Assembly: GCF_023716925.1 (NCBI RefSeq)
Contig: NZ_JAMQQG010000031.1
Span: forward strand, 1-46,761
Origin: Frankia sp. R82
Lineage (GTDB): Bacteria > Actinomycetota > Actinomycetes > Frankiales > Frankiaceae
Direction of reading: 5' to 3'
Length of the DNA stretch: 46,761 nucleotides
Part shown: piece after piece, positions 24,035 through 32,824 of the stretch
Position numbering within the stretch: position 1 is the first letter of the stretch
Layout of the letters: every line of letters starts with the position of its first letter
Notes under the pieces: model-generated
The model's input: the letters and a program-made list of their open reading frames with translations, nothing else
What the model was told of the DNA's origin: nothing
Databases searched by the model: none
Made by a program: the position numbers and the translations under genes

Positions 24035-25195
24035 GTGGCCCTGAGCATCGTGGACGATTCGCAGGTACGGGAGCTGGTGCCCGCAGTGATCGGCATTCTC
24101 GTCCGGCGCGGAGCGGATTTCGCCTCGGCCGAGGACGCCGTGCAGGACGCGCTGATCCGAGCGCTCGAAACCTGGCCGGCCGATCCTCCGCGCGATCCGA
24201 AGGGCTGGCTGGTCACGGCGGCGTGGCGCCGTTTCCTCGATGCCACCCGGGCCGAGACGTCCCGGCGGGGACGGGAGCTCGTCGTCGACGCGGAACCGGA
24301 CGTGGGCCCGGTGCCCGCCACCGATGACACACTGCGGCTGTACTTCCTGTGCGCGTCCCCGGTGCTGGCACCGGCGTCGGCCGTCGCGCTGACGCTGCGC
24401 GCGGTCGGCGGCCTGACCACCCGGCAGATCGCGACGGCCTATCTCGTCCCCGAGGCGACCATGGCACAGCGGATCAGCCGGGCCAAACGGCGCATCGCCG
24501 GGCAGCCCCTCGACCGGTCCGGTGATCTCCCGACCGTGCTGCGGGTGCTCTATCTCGTCTTCAACGAGGGCTACGGCGGGGACGTGGATCTGGCGGCCGA
24601 GGCGATCCGGCTGGCCCGCCAGCTCGCCGTGCTGACCGACGATGCCGAGGTCGCGGGCCTGCTGGCACTCATGCTGTTGCACCACGCCCGTCGCGCATCA
24701 CGTACCGGGCCGGCCGGGCGCCTGATCCCGCTGGCCGCACAGGACCGGTCCCGCTGGGACACGCATCTGGTCGCCGAGGGTGTGACGATTCTGCAGCACG
24801 CGTTGGCCCGGGATCAGCTCGGCGAATACCAGGCGCAGGCCGCGATCGCCGCCCTGCATGCGGATGCACCCAGCACCGCCGAGACCGACTGGGTGCAGAT
24901 CGTCGAGTGGTACGACGAGCTGCTGCGGATCACCAACAGCCCCGTGGTACGGCTCAACCGGGCCGTCGCACTCGGCGAGGCCGACGGCCCGCACGCCGGT
25001 CTCGCGGCCCTCGCCACCGTGGCGCCGGACCTGCCCAGGTATGCCGCCGCGGCGGCATACCTGCACGAGCGTGTCGGTGATCTGGCTCGCGCCGCAGATC
25101 TCTACGCCGCGGCTGCCCGCGGTGCCACCAGCGTCGCCGAACGCGACCACCTCACCCGCGAGGCTGCCCGAACCCGCCATCGCCTGCGCTCCTGA
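24035..25195 (+). CDS. ECF42-type RNA polymerase sigma factor with C-terminal TPR-like extension
   Basis: The 386-residue protein has sigma region 2 (DFASAEDAVQDALIRALETWPADPPRDPKGWLVTAAWRRFLD), then region 4 (ALTLRAVGGLTTRQIATAYLVPEATMAQRISRAKRRI), and a helical extension of about 220 residues beginning VLRVLYLVFNEGY. That extension is diagnostic of the ECF42 group and is thought to control sigma activity in place of an anti-sigma factor. NRAVALGEADGPHAGLAAL and AAYLHERVGDLARAADLY are TPR-like. The GTG at 24035 is favoured because AGGAG lies 6 bases upstream; an ATG at 24011 would add 8 residues. It is cotranscribed with the YCII gene, whose promoter it may recognise. Confidence 0.88.
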   Translation: MALSIVDDSQVRELVPAVIGILVRRGADFASAEDAVQDALIRALETWPADPPRDPKGWLVTAAWRRFLDATRAETSRRGRELVVDAEPDVGPVPATDDTLRLYFLCASPVLAPASAVALTLRAVGGLTTRQIATAYLVPEATMAQRISRAKRRIAGQPLDRSGDLPTVLRVLYLVFNEGYGGDVDLAAEAIRLARQLAVLTDDAEVAGLLALMLLHHARRASRTGPAGRLIPLAAQDRSRWDTHLVAEGVTILQHALARDQLGEYQAQAAIAALHADAPSTAETDWVQIVEWYDELLRITNSPVVRLNRAVALGEADGPHAGLAALATVAPDLPRYAAAAAYLHERVGDLARAADLYAAAARGATSVAERDHLTREAARTRHRLRS

Positions 25196-25709
25196 CCTGG
25201 GCGCCGACCCGGTTGTGGGGCAACCGCCCGATCGTTCGCCCGGCGTCCCCGATCGGCCATCGGCAGGTGGGTACCGCGCCGGAGCGCGGGCAGGGTCCCG
25301 AACGAGCCCGGGAGAACGGTGACTCTTGTCATGGCGGGTTGGAGCCGCGGCTGGATACATGCTGGGAGGAGCGGTGTTGTGGCAGGTGGAGCGCCAGGTG
25401 GGGGACCCCCTGAGGAGCCGGTCGACCCCGCCCCTCGATAGGGTCAATCAGGCTCATTACCGGCCTGCAGGTTGATATTGGGGCAAAAATATCATTCCGC
25501 CTGCACGCAGACCGCCGCCGGTGGGCGGCCGGGGCAAACCCCCGTCCGCCGGCGGCCTGGGCCTGCCAGTGGTCTGGGTCTGTCGGTGGCCCGGGCCTGC
25601 CAGTGGTCTGGGCCTGCCGGTGGTCTGGTGCCCATCTGGGCGCAGCGGAGACCGGCGGCACGTCCATGCGGGGCGCGAACGGTCGGTGGGACCTGCGAGG
25701 ATCGGGGGC
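25196..25709. promoter_or_regulatory. Upstream region of hemL with an AT-rich dyad
   Basis: No gene is seen in these 514 bases. TGATATT (25473-25479) and AATATCA (25488-25494) form a perfect inverted repeat with an 8-base spacer. It stands out as AT-rich within GC-rich DNA, about 215 bases upstream of hemL. A 17-bp tandem repeat lies between it and the gene. The dyad is a candidate operator; the binding protein is not recognised. Confidence 0.45.
25559..25626. repeat. Four tandem 17-bp units upstream of hemL
   Basis: GGGCCTGCCAGTGGTCT occurs at 25559-25575 and again, identical, at 25593-25609. The units at 25576-25592 and 25610-25626 are diverged copies (GGGTCTGTCGGTGGCCC and GGGCCTGCCGGTGGTCT). 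The array is non-coding and ends about 80 bases before the hemL start. Confidence 0.9.
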
Positions 25710-27074
25710 ATGGTGGTTCCCTCCGCCGCGCCGGCCTCTGAGGAGATGTTCCGGCGCGCCGAGCGTGTCGTTCCCGGCGGGGTCAACTCGCCCGTCCGTG
25801 CCTTTCGGGCCGTGGGCGGCAGCCCGCGTTTCATGGTGTCCGGTGACGGCCCCTATCTCACCGATGTGGACGGTCGTACCTACGTCGACCTGGTCTGCTC
25901 CTGGGGGCCGATGATCCTTGGCCATGCGCATCCGGCGGTCGTCGAGGCGGTGTCACGGGCGGTCGCCGCCGGCACCAGTTTCGGGACGCCGACGCCCGGC
26001 GAGGTCGAACTCGCCGAGCTGATCGTGGAACGGGTCGGGCCGGTCGAGAAGGTCCGGCTGGTCAACTCGGGTACCGAGGCGACCATGAGCGCCGTGCGGC
26101 TCGCCCGCGGCTTCACCGGTCGCTCGACGATCATCAAGTTCGCCGGCTGCTACCACGGCCATGTCGACGCGCTGCTCGCCGCCGCGGGCTCGGGCCTGGC
26201 CACCTTCGGCCTGCCGGACACCCCCGGCGTGACCGGAACGGCGACCGCGGACACGATCGTCCTGCCCTACAACGATCTGGCCCTGGTGGAGGCGGTCTTC
26301 GCCGAGCGCGGCGACACGATCGCCGCCGTCATCACCGAGGCCGCCGCGGCGAACATGGGGGTTGTCCCGCCGCTGCCGGGCTTCAACGGGGGTCTGCGCC
26401 GGCTGTGTGACATCCACGGCGCACTGCTCATTCTGGACGAGGTGATGACCGGGTTCCGGATCTCCCGGGCCGGCTGGTGGGGCATCGAGGGTGACCTTGA
26501 GGACTGGTCGCCGGATCTGTTCACCTTCGGCAAGGTGATGGGTGGCGGGCTGCCGGCGGCCGCGTTCGGCGGCCGGGCGGACGTGATGTCGAAACTTGCT
26601 CCCGCCGGGCCCGTCTACCAGGCCGGCACACTGTCGGGCAACCCGATCGCGGTCGCCGCGGGCCTGGCCACCCTGCGGGCCTGTACCGACGAGGTGTACG
26701 CGACGGTGGACGCCCGCGCCGGCGATGTCGCCGGCATCGTGTCCACGGCGCTCACCGAACAGGGCGTCGCGCACGTGCCGGCCAGCGCCGGCTCGCTGTT
26801 CAGTTTCTTCTTCACCGACGCCACCACCGTCATCGACTACGCCGGTGCCCAGGTGCAGAACACCGCCCGCTACGCCGCGTTCTTCCACAGCATGCTCGAC
26901 GCCGGCATCTACCTGCCGCCGTCGGCGTTCGAGGCCTGGTTCGTCTCCGCCGCCCACGACGACGCGGTGCTTGAACGCATCGCCGCGGCCGCCCCGGCCG
27001 CCGCCCGGGCCGCGGCCGCCGTCCCTGACGTCACCCCCGCCTCGTCCGCCTCGTCCGTAGCCGGGGGAGCGTGA
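25710..27074 (+). CDS. hemL: Glutamate-1-semialdehyde 2,1-aminomutase
   Basis: This PLP enzyme converts glutamate-1-semialdehyde, the HemA product, to 5-aminolevulinate. The 454-residue sequence has [27 protein letters not shown] at the start, [26 protein letters not shown], and [18 protein letters not shown]. The PLP-binding lysine is Lys275 in [18 protein letters not shown], followed by [16 protein letters not shown]. The ATG at 25710 has GAGG 9 bases upstream, and homology begins within ten residues. A Pro/Ala-rich tail of about 20 residues ends the protein. It overlaps the start of the phosphatase gene by one base, as in mycobacteria where hemL heads the Res/Ccs cluster. Confidence 0.96.
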   Translation: MVVPSAAPASEEMFRRAERVVPGGVNSPVRAFRAVGGSPRFMVSGDGPYLTDVDGRTYVDLVCSWGPMILGHAHPAVVEAVSRAVAAGTSFGTPTPGEVELAELIVERVGPVEKVRLVNSGTEATMSAVRLARGFTGRSTIIKFAGCYHGHVDALLAAAGSGLATFGLPDTPGVTGTATADTIVLPYNDLALVEAVFAERGDTIAAVITEAAAANMGVVPPLPGFNGGLRRLCDIHGALLILDEVMTGFRISRAGWWGIEGDLEDWSPDLFTFGKVMGGGLPAAAFGGRADVMSKLAPAGPVYQAGTLSGNPIAVAAGLATLRACTDEVYATVDARAGDVAGIVSTALTEQGVAHVPASAGSLFSFFFTDATTVIDYAGAQVQNTARYAAFFHSMLDAGIYLPPSAFEAWFVSAAHDDAVLERIAAAAPAAARAAAAVPDVTPASSASSVAGGA

Positions 27075-27751
27075 TGACCACACCCACGACCGAGTCCAGC
27101 GCCGCGTCCAGACCGGACGGGCGCACCCGGGTGCACCTGGTCCGGCACGGCGAGGTGTTCAACCCGAGCAAGGTGCTCTACGGCCGGCTGCCCGGCTTCG
27201 GCCTGTCCGACAACGGCCACCGCCAGGCCAAGGTCACCGCGGAGTATCTCGCCGACCTGGACATCGCCGCCGTGGTCGCCAGCCCCCTGGACCGGGCCCA
27301 GCAGACCGCCGTGCCGATCGCCGCAGCCCACAACCTGCCCGTCGGCGTCGACCCGCGGCTGATCGAAAGCCGCAACGCGTTCGAGGGCCAGACCTTCGAG
27401 GCGAGCCCGGCGGCACTGCGCCACCCGGCCATGTGGCGGCTGCTGCGCAACCCGCTGCGCCCGTCCTGGGGTGAGCCCTACACCGAGATCGCCGAGCGGA
27501 TGCTCGCCGCGGTCGCCGACTGGCGCGACCGGTACCCGGGCCGGCACGTCGTGCTGGTCAGCCACCAGTTGCCGGTGTGGACAGCGCGCCGCGCGCTGGA
27601 AGGCCGTCACCTGTGGCACCGACCCGACCGGCGCCAGTGCGGCCTGGCCAGTGTCACCACCGCCGTCTACCAGGGCAGCCAGCTCGTCGGCGTCGAGTAC
27701 GCCGAGCCCAATGGCCCGACCGGCAACACCCCGGGTTCGGTCGGCGCCTGA
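27074..27751 (+). CDS. Histidine phosphatase family protein (phosphoglycerate mutase-like)
   Basis: The 225-residue protein has the phosphohistidine motif VHLVRHGEVFNPSKVLYGRLPGFGLSDNG (RHG at residues 25-27), a second conserved region VVASPLDRAQQTAVPIA, and the distal catalytic His in HVVLVSHQLPVWTARRAL. These define a branch 1 histidine phosphatase. Its substrate is unknown; the family ranges from sugar phosphates to protein phosphates. Mycobacteria have the same gene (Rv0525 position) between hemL and resA, suggesting a conserved but undefined link to haem or cytochrome biogenesis. ATG 27074 is used because GGGGGAG lies 4 bases before it; GTG 27071 is too close to that site. Confidence 0.88.
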   Translation: MTTPTTESSAASRPDGRTRVHLVRHGEVFNPSKVLYGRLPGFGLSDNGHRQAKVTAEYLADLDIAAVVASPLDRAQQTAVPIAAAHNLPVGVDPRLIESRNAFEGQTFEASPAALRHPAMWRLLRNPLRPSWGEPYTEIAERMLAAVADWRDRYPGRHVVLVSHQLPVWTARRALEGRHLWHRPDRRQCGLASVTTAVYQGSQLVGVEYAEPNGPTGNTPGSVGA

Positions 27752-27798
27752 ACACCACCAGCGGCGGCAGCAGCGGCCCGACCGGATCGGCCACGTCC

Positions 27799-28782
27799 GT
27801 GACACCGGACACACCGCCTCGACCGTGCCCGTTCGCGGGACCGGCCGGGCTGGCTGGGATTCTGCCGGCACTGCGCTGCCCGGTCTGCGGTGGCGGGCTG
27901 TACGGCGGTGGCGACGTGCGCTGTGCGGTGGGGCACAGCTTCGACCTCGGCCGCGGGGGCTATCTGAGTCTGCGTAGCGGCCGGTCACGGCGGATCACCG
28001 GTGACACGCCGGCGATGGTCGCCGCCCGCGAGGCGTTTCTCGGCGCCGGCCACTACGCACCGCTGACCGCCCGGCTCGGGGCGCTTGCCACCGCGGCCTG
28101 CATCACCCACCCCACCGGCACCGCACCGACGATCCTCGAGATCGGCGCCGGCACCGGCCACCACCTGGCCGGTGTGCTGGCCGTCCTCGACCGCGAGGCG
28201 GTCGACCCGGGTGTCGCTGACCACGGTGCCTGGGGGATCGCGGTTGATGTCGCACCGCCGGCGCTGCGCCGCGCGGCCCGCGCACATCCGCGGATCGGGG
28301 CGGTCTCGTTTGACGCCGCCGGCGGCTGGCCCGTCGCCGACGGCAGCGTGGACGTGCTGCTTGACGTCTTCGCCCCACGGCATCCCGCCGAGATGCACCG
28401 GGTGCTGCGCTCGGGCGGGCTACTGCTCGTCGTGACGCCCGGCCCGGCGCATCTCGCCGAGCTGCGCGGTGCCCTCGGCCTGGTCGGCATGCAGCCCGAC
28501 AAGGACGACCAGCTGGCCGGACGCCTTGCCGGCCACTTCGTCCCCGGCCCGGTCGAACGGCTCGACGTGCCGCTCGCACTGCCCCTCCCCGCAGTGGTCG
28601 ACCTCGCCCTCATGGGCCCCACCGGCCACCACCACACGCGCGACGACCTGTCCCGGGCCGCTGTCGCCACCTGGGCCTCCGGCGCGGACATCACCGGTCC
28701 CGGCGGCGTTCCCGACACCACGGTCGCCGTCACCGCCAGCTTCCGAGTGCACCCCTTCCGGCCCGCACCCGTATCCGCCTGA
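27799..28782 (+). CDS. RlmA-like 23S rRNA (guanine-N1) methyltransferase
   Basis: The 327-residue protein combines an N-terminal zinc ribbon, LRCPVCGGGLYGGGDVRCAVGHSFDLGRGGYLSL (C-x2-C then C-x3-H), with a SAM-dependent methyltransferase domain (ILEIGAGTGHHLAGVLAVL, then WGIAVDVAPPALRRAARAHP, and VDVLLDVFAPRHPAEMHRVLRSGGLLLVVTPGPAHL). This is the architecture of RlmA(I)/RlmA(II), which methylate G745/G748 of 23S rRNA. The RlmA(II) class (TlrB) gives tylosin/mycinamicin resistance. Which base is modified cannot be told here. The start is uncertain: GTG 27799 is the first start codon after the phosphatase stop. A perfect hairpin follows at 28851. Confidence 0.85.
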   Translation: MTPDTPPRPCPFAGPAGLAGILPALRCPVCGGGLYGGGDVRCAVGHSFDLGRGGYLSLRSGRSRRITGDTPAMVAAREAFLGAGHYAPLTARLGALATAACITHPTGTAPTILEIGAGTGHHLAGVLAVLDREAVDPGVADHGAWGIAVDVAPPALRRAARAHPRIGAVSFDAAGGWPVADGSVDVLLDVFAPRHPAEMHRVLRSGGLLLVVTPGPAHLAELRGALGLVGMQPDKDDQLAGRLAGHFVPGPVERLDVPLALPLPAVVDLALMGPTGHHHTRDDLSRAAVATWASGADITGPGGVPDTTVAVTASFRVHPFRPAPVSA

Positions 28783-28850
28783 ACCGGCACACACCTGCAC
28801 CGACTCGGGCCACCCGCGCCGAGGCCGGCTCCGCAGCACCCGGATCACCC

Positions 28851-28877
28851 ACTCTCGTCACTCATAGTGACGAGAGT
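28851..28877. terminator. Perfect 12-bp hairpin after the methyltransferase gene
   Basis: ACTCTCGTCACT (28851-28862) and AGTGACGAGAGT (28866-28877) form a perfect stem around a CAT loop, 68 bases after the stop at 28782. It probably ends the hemL-phosphatase-rlmA transcript. Because it is a perfect palindrome with low GC for the region, an operator role is also possible. Confidence 0.65.
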
Positions 28878-29036
28878 CGCGGGATGGCTGCGGGCGGCCG
28901 GTCGCGGGGGCGGGAATTGATCGGAGGAGGGCCCGATCGGGGCAGGATGGTAACCGGCCGCGGCCCGCGGGCCCAGCGGCGCGGCCGTGGGGAAGCACAC
29001 GCGCACCGGTGGGTACTCGCGCCTACGCTGAGTCGG

Positions 29037-29074
29037 GTTCTACAGTTGGTCGTAGTTCTACAGTGGGTCGTAGA
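29037..29074. promoter_or_regulatory. Tandem 18-bp repeat, each copy holding a CTAC-N8-GTAG dyad, upstream of resA
   Basis: GTTCTACAGTTGGTCGTA (29037-29054) is followed directly by GTTCTACAGTGGGTCGTA (29055-29072), one base different. Each copy contains CTAC and GTAG spaced by eight bases; in the second the arms extend to TCTAC/GTAGA (29057-29074). The array lies 50-90 bases before the resA start, where an operator or activator site would be expected. The regulator is not identified. Confidence 0.55.
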
Positions 29075-29125
29075 CGGGTGCCGGGGACGAGAGGGGCAGG
29101 GCACATACTGGTGCGCGTGGCAGAG

Positions 29126-29743
29126 ATGGGACGGCAGTCCAGATCAGCTGATGGTCCGGCCTCGCCGCGGCTCGGTGGTGCCCGGGTGGGCCTGCTCGCG
29201 CTGATGATGGCGCTGAGCACGGTGCTCGCGGCCTGTTCCGCCCATGGCAACGCGACCGACGCCACGGGCGGCGACGGGTACGGCTTCGTCCAGCAGTCGG
29301 CCGGGACGGACTACGTGGCCGCCGACAGGCGGCACCTCGCGCCCCCCCTGTCCGGCCGGGATCTCGACGGCAAAACGATCAGTCTGGTCTCGCTGCGGGG
29401 CAGGGTCGTCGTGGTGAACTTCTGGGCGTCCTGGTGCGCGCCGTGCCGGGCCGAGACTCCGGGCCTGGCCAAACTCGCTCGTCAGGAGCCGTCGGTGGCC
29501 TTCCTCGGCGTCAACGAGAAGGACGGCACATCCAGCGCGAAGGCGTTCGTCCGCGACTTCGGCACGCCGTACCCGAGCATCGTCGACCGGCTGGGCACGC
29601 TTGCCGCGGGCTGGCCGGTGGCGCCCGGGCTGCCCTCGACGTTCGTGCTCGACCCGGACGGCCGCATCGCCGCCCGGTTCACCGGTGGCGTCCTGCCCGA
29701 GGATCTCACCCCCGTGCTGACCCGGTTGCGGGCCGAGACGTGA
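29126..29743 (+). CDS. resA: ResA/CcmG-like thioredoxin lipoprotein (cytochrome c maturation)
   Basis: The 205-residue extracytoplasmic thiol-disulfide protein keeps apocytochrome c haem-binding cysteines reduced. It has a signal sequence with lipobox LAAC ([17 protein letters not shown]). A thioredoxin fold follows, with active site [19 protein letters not shown] (C-x2-C), the [19 protein letters not shown] insertion typical of the TlpA/ResA group, and cis-Pro in [14 protein letters not shown]. It receives electrons from CcdA, encoded 79 bases downstream. The ATG at 29126 is the most likely start; GTGs at 29111 and 29117 are possible, and the frame is open to 29009. It is the first gene of the four-gene System II cluster. 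Confidence 0.9.
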   Translation: MGRQSRSADGPASPRLGGARVGLLALMMALSTVLAACSAHGNATDATGGDGYGFVQQSAGTDYVAADRRHLAPPLSGRDLDGKTISLVSLRGRVVVVNFWASWCAPCRAETPGLAKLARQEPSVAFLGVNEKDGTSSAKAFVRDFGTPYPSIVDRLGTLAAGWPVAPGLPSTFVLDPDGRIAARFTGGVLPEDLTPVLTRLRAET

Positions 29744-29822
29744 TCTGCCGGATCGGCCGCCGCGGCCCGCGCGCCGCCGCGGCCGCAGCCGGGGTGGGCG
29801 CAGCTGTGGTGGGCGGGCGGTC

Positions 29823-30770
29823 ATGAGCGTCGTCGGCCTGGTCACGGACGGACCGGTGCTGCTCGCGGCGCCGGTGGCGGCCGCCGCCGGGCTGATGTCG
29901 TTCCTCTCGCCGTGCGTGCTGCCGCTCGTCCCCGGCTATCTCAGCTTCGTCACCGGCCTGTCCGGCGAGGAACTGCAGGACCGTGAGCGTCGGCTCTCGT
30001 CCCCGGCGCCCGCGGTCGCGTCCACCGCTCCCGTCCTGGTCGGTGCCGGCAGCGTGGTGCCGTCGGAGGGTCCGGCGGTGCCGGACGGTTCGGTGACGCG
30101 GGGCGCCGGATCCACGGACCTCGCTCCGGCAGCCGAACAGGGGTCAGGTGCGCTGCGGCTGCGGCTGCGCCGGGTGCGGCTGGGGGGACGGGTGGCCGCC
30201 GGTACGGGGCTGTTCGTCCTCGGGTTCACCCTCGTGTTCGTGTCCTGGGGTGCGGCCTTCGGCCGGCTCGGTGCGAAGCTGACGGCCCACCAGGTCGGGG
30301 TGAACCAGATTCTTGGTGCCCTCACCATCGTGATGGGTCTTGCGTTCGCCGGGGTGTTCTCCCGGATGTCCTGGGCGAACCGGGAGTGGCGCTTCCACCG
30401 ACTGCCACGACCCGGTCTGCTCGGCGCGCCCATGCTCGGCGTGATGTTCGGCGTTGGCTGGGCGCCCTGTATCGGCCCGACCCTGACCGCCGTGCTGGGC
30501 CTTGCCGCGACGAGCGCCGGGGCCGGGCGGGGGGCGTTCCTGTCCGCCGTCTACTGCCTTGGGCTCGGACTGCCTTTCCTCGCCGTCGGTCTCGCCTTCC
30601 GGCGGGCCGCCGGTGCCCTGCTCCTGCTGCGCCGGCACACCCGCGTCCTGACCGTGTCGGGTGGAGTGCTGCTGGTCGCGGTCGGGATGCTTCAACTGAC
30701 CGGGGCATGGGCCGATCTGATCATCTATCTGCGGCCCTATGCTCCCGGCTTCTCGGAGACGCCGCTGTGA
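29823..30770 (+). CDS. ccdA: Cytochrome c biogenesis protein CcdA (DsbD-like transmembrane)
   Basis: The 315-residue polytopic protein moves reducing equivalents from cytoplasmic thioredoxin across the membrane to ResA. The two redox cysteines are in SFLSPCVLPLVPGYLSFVTGLSG (TM1) and GVGWAPCIGPTLTAVL (TM4), exactly as in the family. A hydrophilic Ser/Pro/Ala-rich loop of about 70 residues, absent from typical CcdA (about 240 residues), separates TM1 from TM2. It starts at ATG 29823, and its stop overlaps the resB start by four bases. Confidence 0.94.
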   Translation: MSVVGLVTDGPVLLAAPVAAAAGLMSFLSPCVLPLVPGYLSFVTGLSGEELQDRERRLSSPAPAVASTAPVLVGAGSVVPSEGPAVPDGSVTRGAGSTDLAPAAEQGSGALRLRLRRVRLGGRVAAGTGLFVLGFTLVFVSWGAAFGRLGAKLTAHQVGVNQILGALTIVMGLAFAGVFSRMSWANREWRFHRLPRPGLLGAPMLGVMFGVGWAPCIGPTLTAVLGLAATSAGAGRGAFLSAVYCLGLGLPFLAVGLAFRRAAGALLLLRRHTRVLTVSGGVLLVAVGMLQLTGAWADLIIYLRPYAPGFSETPL

Positions 30771-32824
30771 CCCCAACGCCCAGCTCCGCCTCGTCCATCC
30801 GCGCCGCCGGCCTCGACGGAGCAGACGAGACCGCCGAGATCGACGAGACCGCCGGCCAGGACGCGGGGTTCGACCAGGACACCGCCACCCGCCGGCTCCC
30901 GGACGGCCACGCCGACGCGGCTCCCGCCGTCCGCCCGGAGGCGTTCGACCCCCCGCCCCGATCCGCCGGCGCGGGCACCGGCACCGACCCCCGGTCCGGC
31001 ACGAAGGCCGAGCCAGGCACCGCAGCTCGGGAGGAGGCGCCGCCCGCTGACGGTCCGGGTGTAACCGGCGCCCCGGCGACGGGCGCCTCCCCGGTGGGAC
31101 GAAGCGGCCCGCTGGCCTTCGCCGTGCGCAGTTGGCGACAGTTGACCAGCATGCGCACCGCGCTGCTGCTGCTGTTCCTGCTGGCGCTCGCCGCCGTCCC
31201 GGGCTCGCTGTTGCCGCAGCGCAACATCAACCCGCTGCGGGTCGAGCTGTACCTCAACGATCACCCGACGCTCGGCCCGGTCCTGGACCGGCTCTCCGGC
31301 TTCGATGTCTTCGCCGCACCCTGGTTCGCCGCGATCTATCTGCTGTTGTTCATCTCACTGATCGGCTGCCTGTCGTCGCGGATCCGCTGGCATGCGCGGG
31401 CGCTGTTCACCGCCCCGCCGAAGGCCCCGGCGCGTCCCGGTCGCCTGCCCGGTGGCAGCTCCTGGACCAGCCCGCTGCCGCCGGACGAAGCCACCGCGCT
31501 CGCCCGCGGCGTGCTGCGCGGCCGGCGGTTCCGGGCCAGTGCCGCGCCGCCAGACGCCCGCCGGCCGGACGGCTCACCTGACCACTCCGTCGCCGCGGAG
31601 AAGGGCTACCTGCGCGAAACCGGCAACCTCGTCTTCCACGTCGCCCTGGTCGGGCTGCTCGCCGCAGTCGGCTTCGGCTCCTGGTTCGGCTATTCGGGCA
31701 CGACACTCGTCGTCTCCGGGGACGGCTTCGCCAACACACTGATCTCCTATGACCAGTTCAGCGGCGGCAAGCTCGTCAACACCGCGAAGCTGCAGCCCTT
31801 CTCGCTGACCCTTGACCGGTTCCAGGCGTCCTACCAGCCCAACGGCGAGCCGGCGGACTTCCGCGCGAACGTGAGCTACGCACCCGACCTGGACACCCCC
31901 ACCCGCCCGGCGACCATCCGGGTCAACCATCCGCTGGTCCTCGACGACGCCAAGATCTATCTGATTGGCCACGGGTACGCTCCCCACTTCGTCCTGCGGG
32001 ACGCCAAGGGCCGCGTCGTCTGGCAGAACAACGTGCCCTGCACCCCCCGGGACGGGATGTTCACCTCGACCTGCACGGTGAAGATCCCCGACGCGGGTCT
32101 GGCACCGGTGGGCACCCGGCATGAGCCGCAGCAGCTGGCCTTCAGCGGGGTCTTCACCCCGACAACCCGACTGGACCCCACCCGCGGCTACGTCTCGATC
32201 TTCCCGGCGGCCACCGCTCCCGGGCTGACGATCACCGGTTTCGTCGGCAACCTGCACCTGGACGAGGGCGTGCCGCAGAACGTCTACACGGTCGACACCC
32301 GGGATATGAAGCAGATCGCGCTGACCGGCCCGGCCGGCGCCGACCGCACCGCCCAGGTCCTCGCCCCGGACAACCCTCGCCAGCGCACGCTGACCGGCCT
32401 GCCCGGCGGTCTGAGCCTCGAGGTCGACAGCGTCGCCGAGTTCGCCACCTTCCAGGTGAAGGCCGACCCGGCGAAGCGGGAGGCACTGGTGTTCGCGGTG
32501 CTCATCATCGTCGGCCTGATCGCGAGCCTGCGGGTGCGCCGCCGCCGGGTGTGGGTCCGGGCCCACCCGGCGCCCGCCGGCGGATCCGTCATCGAGATCG
32601 GTGGCCTGTCCCGTTCCCACGGCGACGGCTTCGCCACCGAACTCGCCGATCTCACCACCCGCGTCCGCGCGGCCACCGAGCCCACCGAGCCCACAACACC
32701 ACGCGAACCAGGCGCCGGCGCAACTGCGGCCGGTACAGCACAGGCCAGCACAGCACAGGCCAGCACGGAACAGGCCAGCACGGAACAGGCCGACGAGCCG
32801 GCGACCGGGAAGCAGGAGCACTGA
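30767..32824 (+). CDS. resB: Cytochrome c biogenesis protein ResB
   Basis: ResB (Ccs1) is half of the System II haem transporter and cytochrome c synthetase with CcsB/CcsA. The 685-residue protein has an N-terminal Asp/Ala/Pro-rich cytoplasmic region of about 115 residues. The ResB domain follows: FAVRSWRQLTSMRTALLLLFLLALAAVPGSLLPQR, the AAPWFAAIYLLLFISLIGCLSSRI segment, NLVFHVALVGLLAAVGFGSWFGY, a large extracytoplasmic domain (LVLDDAKIYLIGHGYAPHFVLRD), and a last transmembrane helix near residue 572. The C-terminus is low complexity with ASTAQ/ASTEQ repeats encoded by a 15-bp tandem repeat. The GTG at 30767 is chosen because it overlaps the ccdA stop; the frame is open far upstream only by chance. 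Confidence 0.94.
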   Translation: MTPTPSSASSIRAAGLDGADETAEIDETAGQDAGFDQDTATRRLPDGHADAAPAVRPEAFDPPPRSAGAGTGTDPRSGTKAEPGTAAREEAPPADGPGVTGAPATGASPVGRSGPLAFAVRSWRQLTSMRTALLLLFLLALAAVPGSLLPQRNINPLRVELYLNDHPTLGPVLDRLSGFDVFAAPWFAAIYLLLFISLIGCLSSRIRWHARALFTAPPKAPARPGRLPGGSSWTSPLPPDEATALARGVLRGRRFRASAAPPDARRPDGSPDHSVAAEKGYLRETGNLVFHVALVGLLAAVGFGSWFGYSGTTLVVSGDGFANTLISYDQFSGGKLVNTAKLQPFSLTLDRFQASYQPNGEPADFRANVSYAPDLDTPTRPATIRVNHPLVLDDAKIYLIGHGYAPHFVLRDAKGRVVWQNNVPCTPRDGMFTSTCTVKIPDAGLAPVGTRHEPQQLAFSGVFTPTTRLDPTRGYVSIFPAATAPGLTITGFVGNLHLDEGVPQNVYTVDTRDMKQIALTGPAGADRTAQVLAPDNPRQRTLTGLPGGLSLEVDSVAEFATFQVKADPAKREALVFAVLIIVGLIASLRVRRRRVWVRAHPAPAGGSVIEIGGLSRSHGDGFATELADLTTRVRAATEPTEPTTPREPGAGATAAGTAQASTAQASTEQASTEQADEPATGKQEH
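32741..32785. repeat. 15-bp tandem repeat in the 3' end of resB
   Basis: CAGGCCAGCACAGCA (32741-32755) is followed by two copies of CAGGCCAGCACGGAA (32756-32770, 32771-32785) and a partial fourth. The units encode QASTA/QASTE in the disordered ResB tail. Confidence 0.9.

Noticed and set aside
25559-25626. Tandem 17-bp repeat considered as a plasmid-type iteron or origin
   Set aside because: It is short and GC-rich, has no DnaA boxes or replication gene nearby, and the context is a chromosomal hemL promoter.
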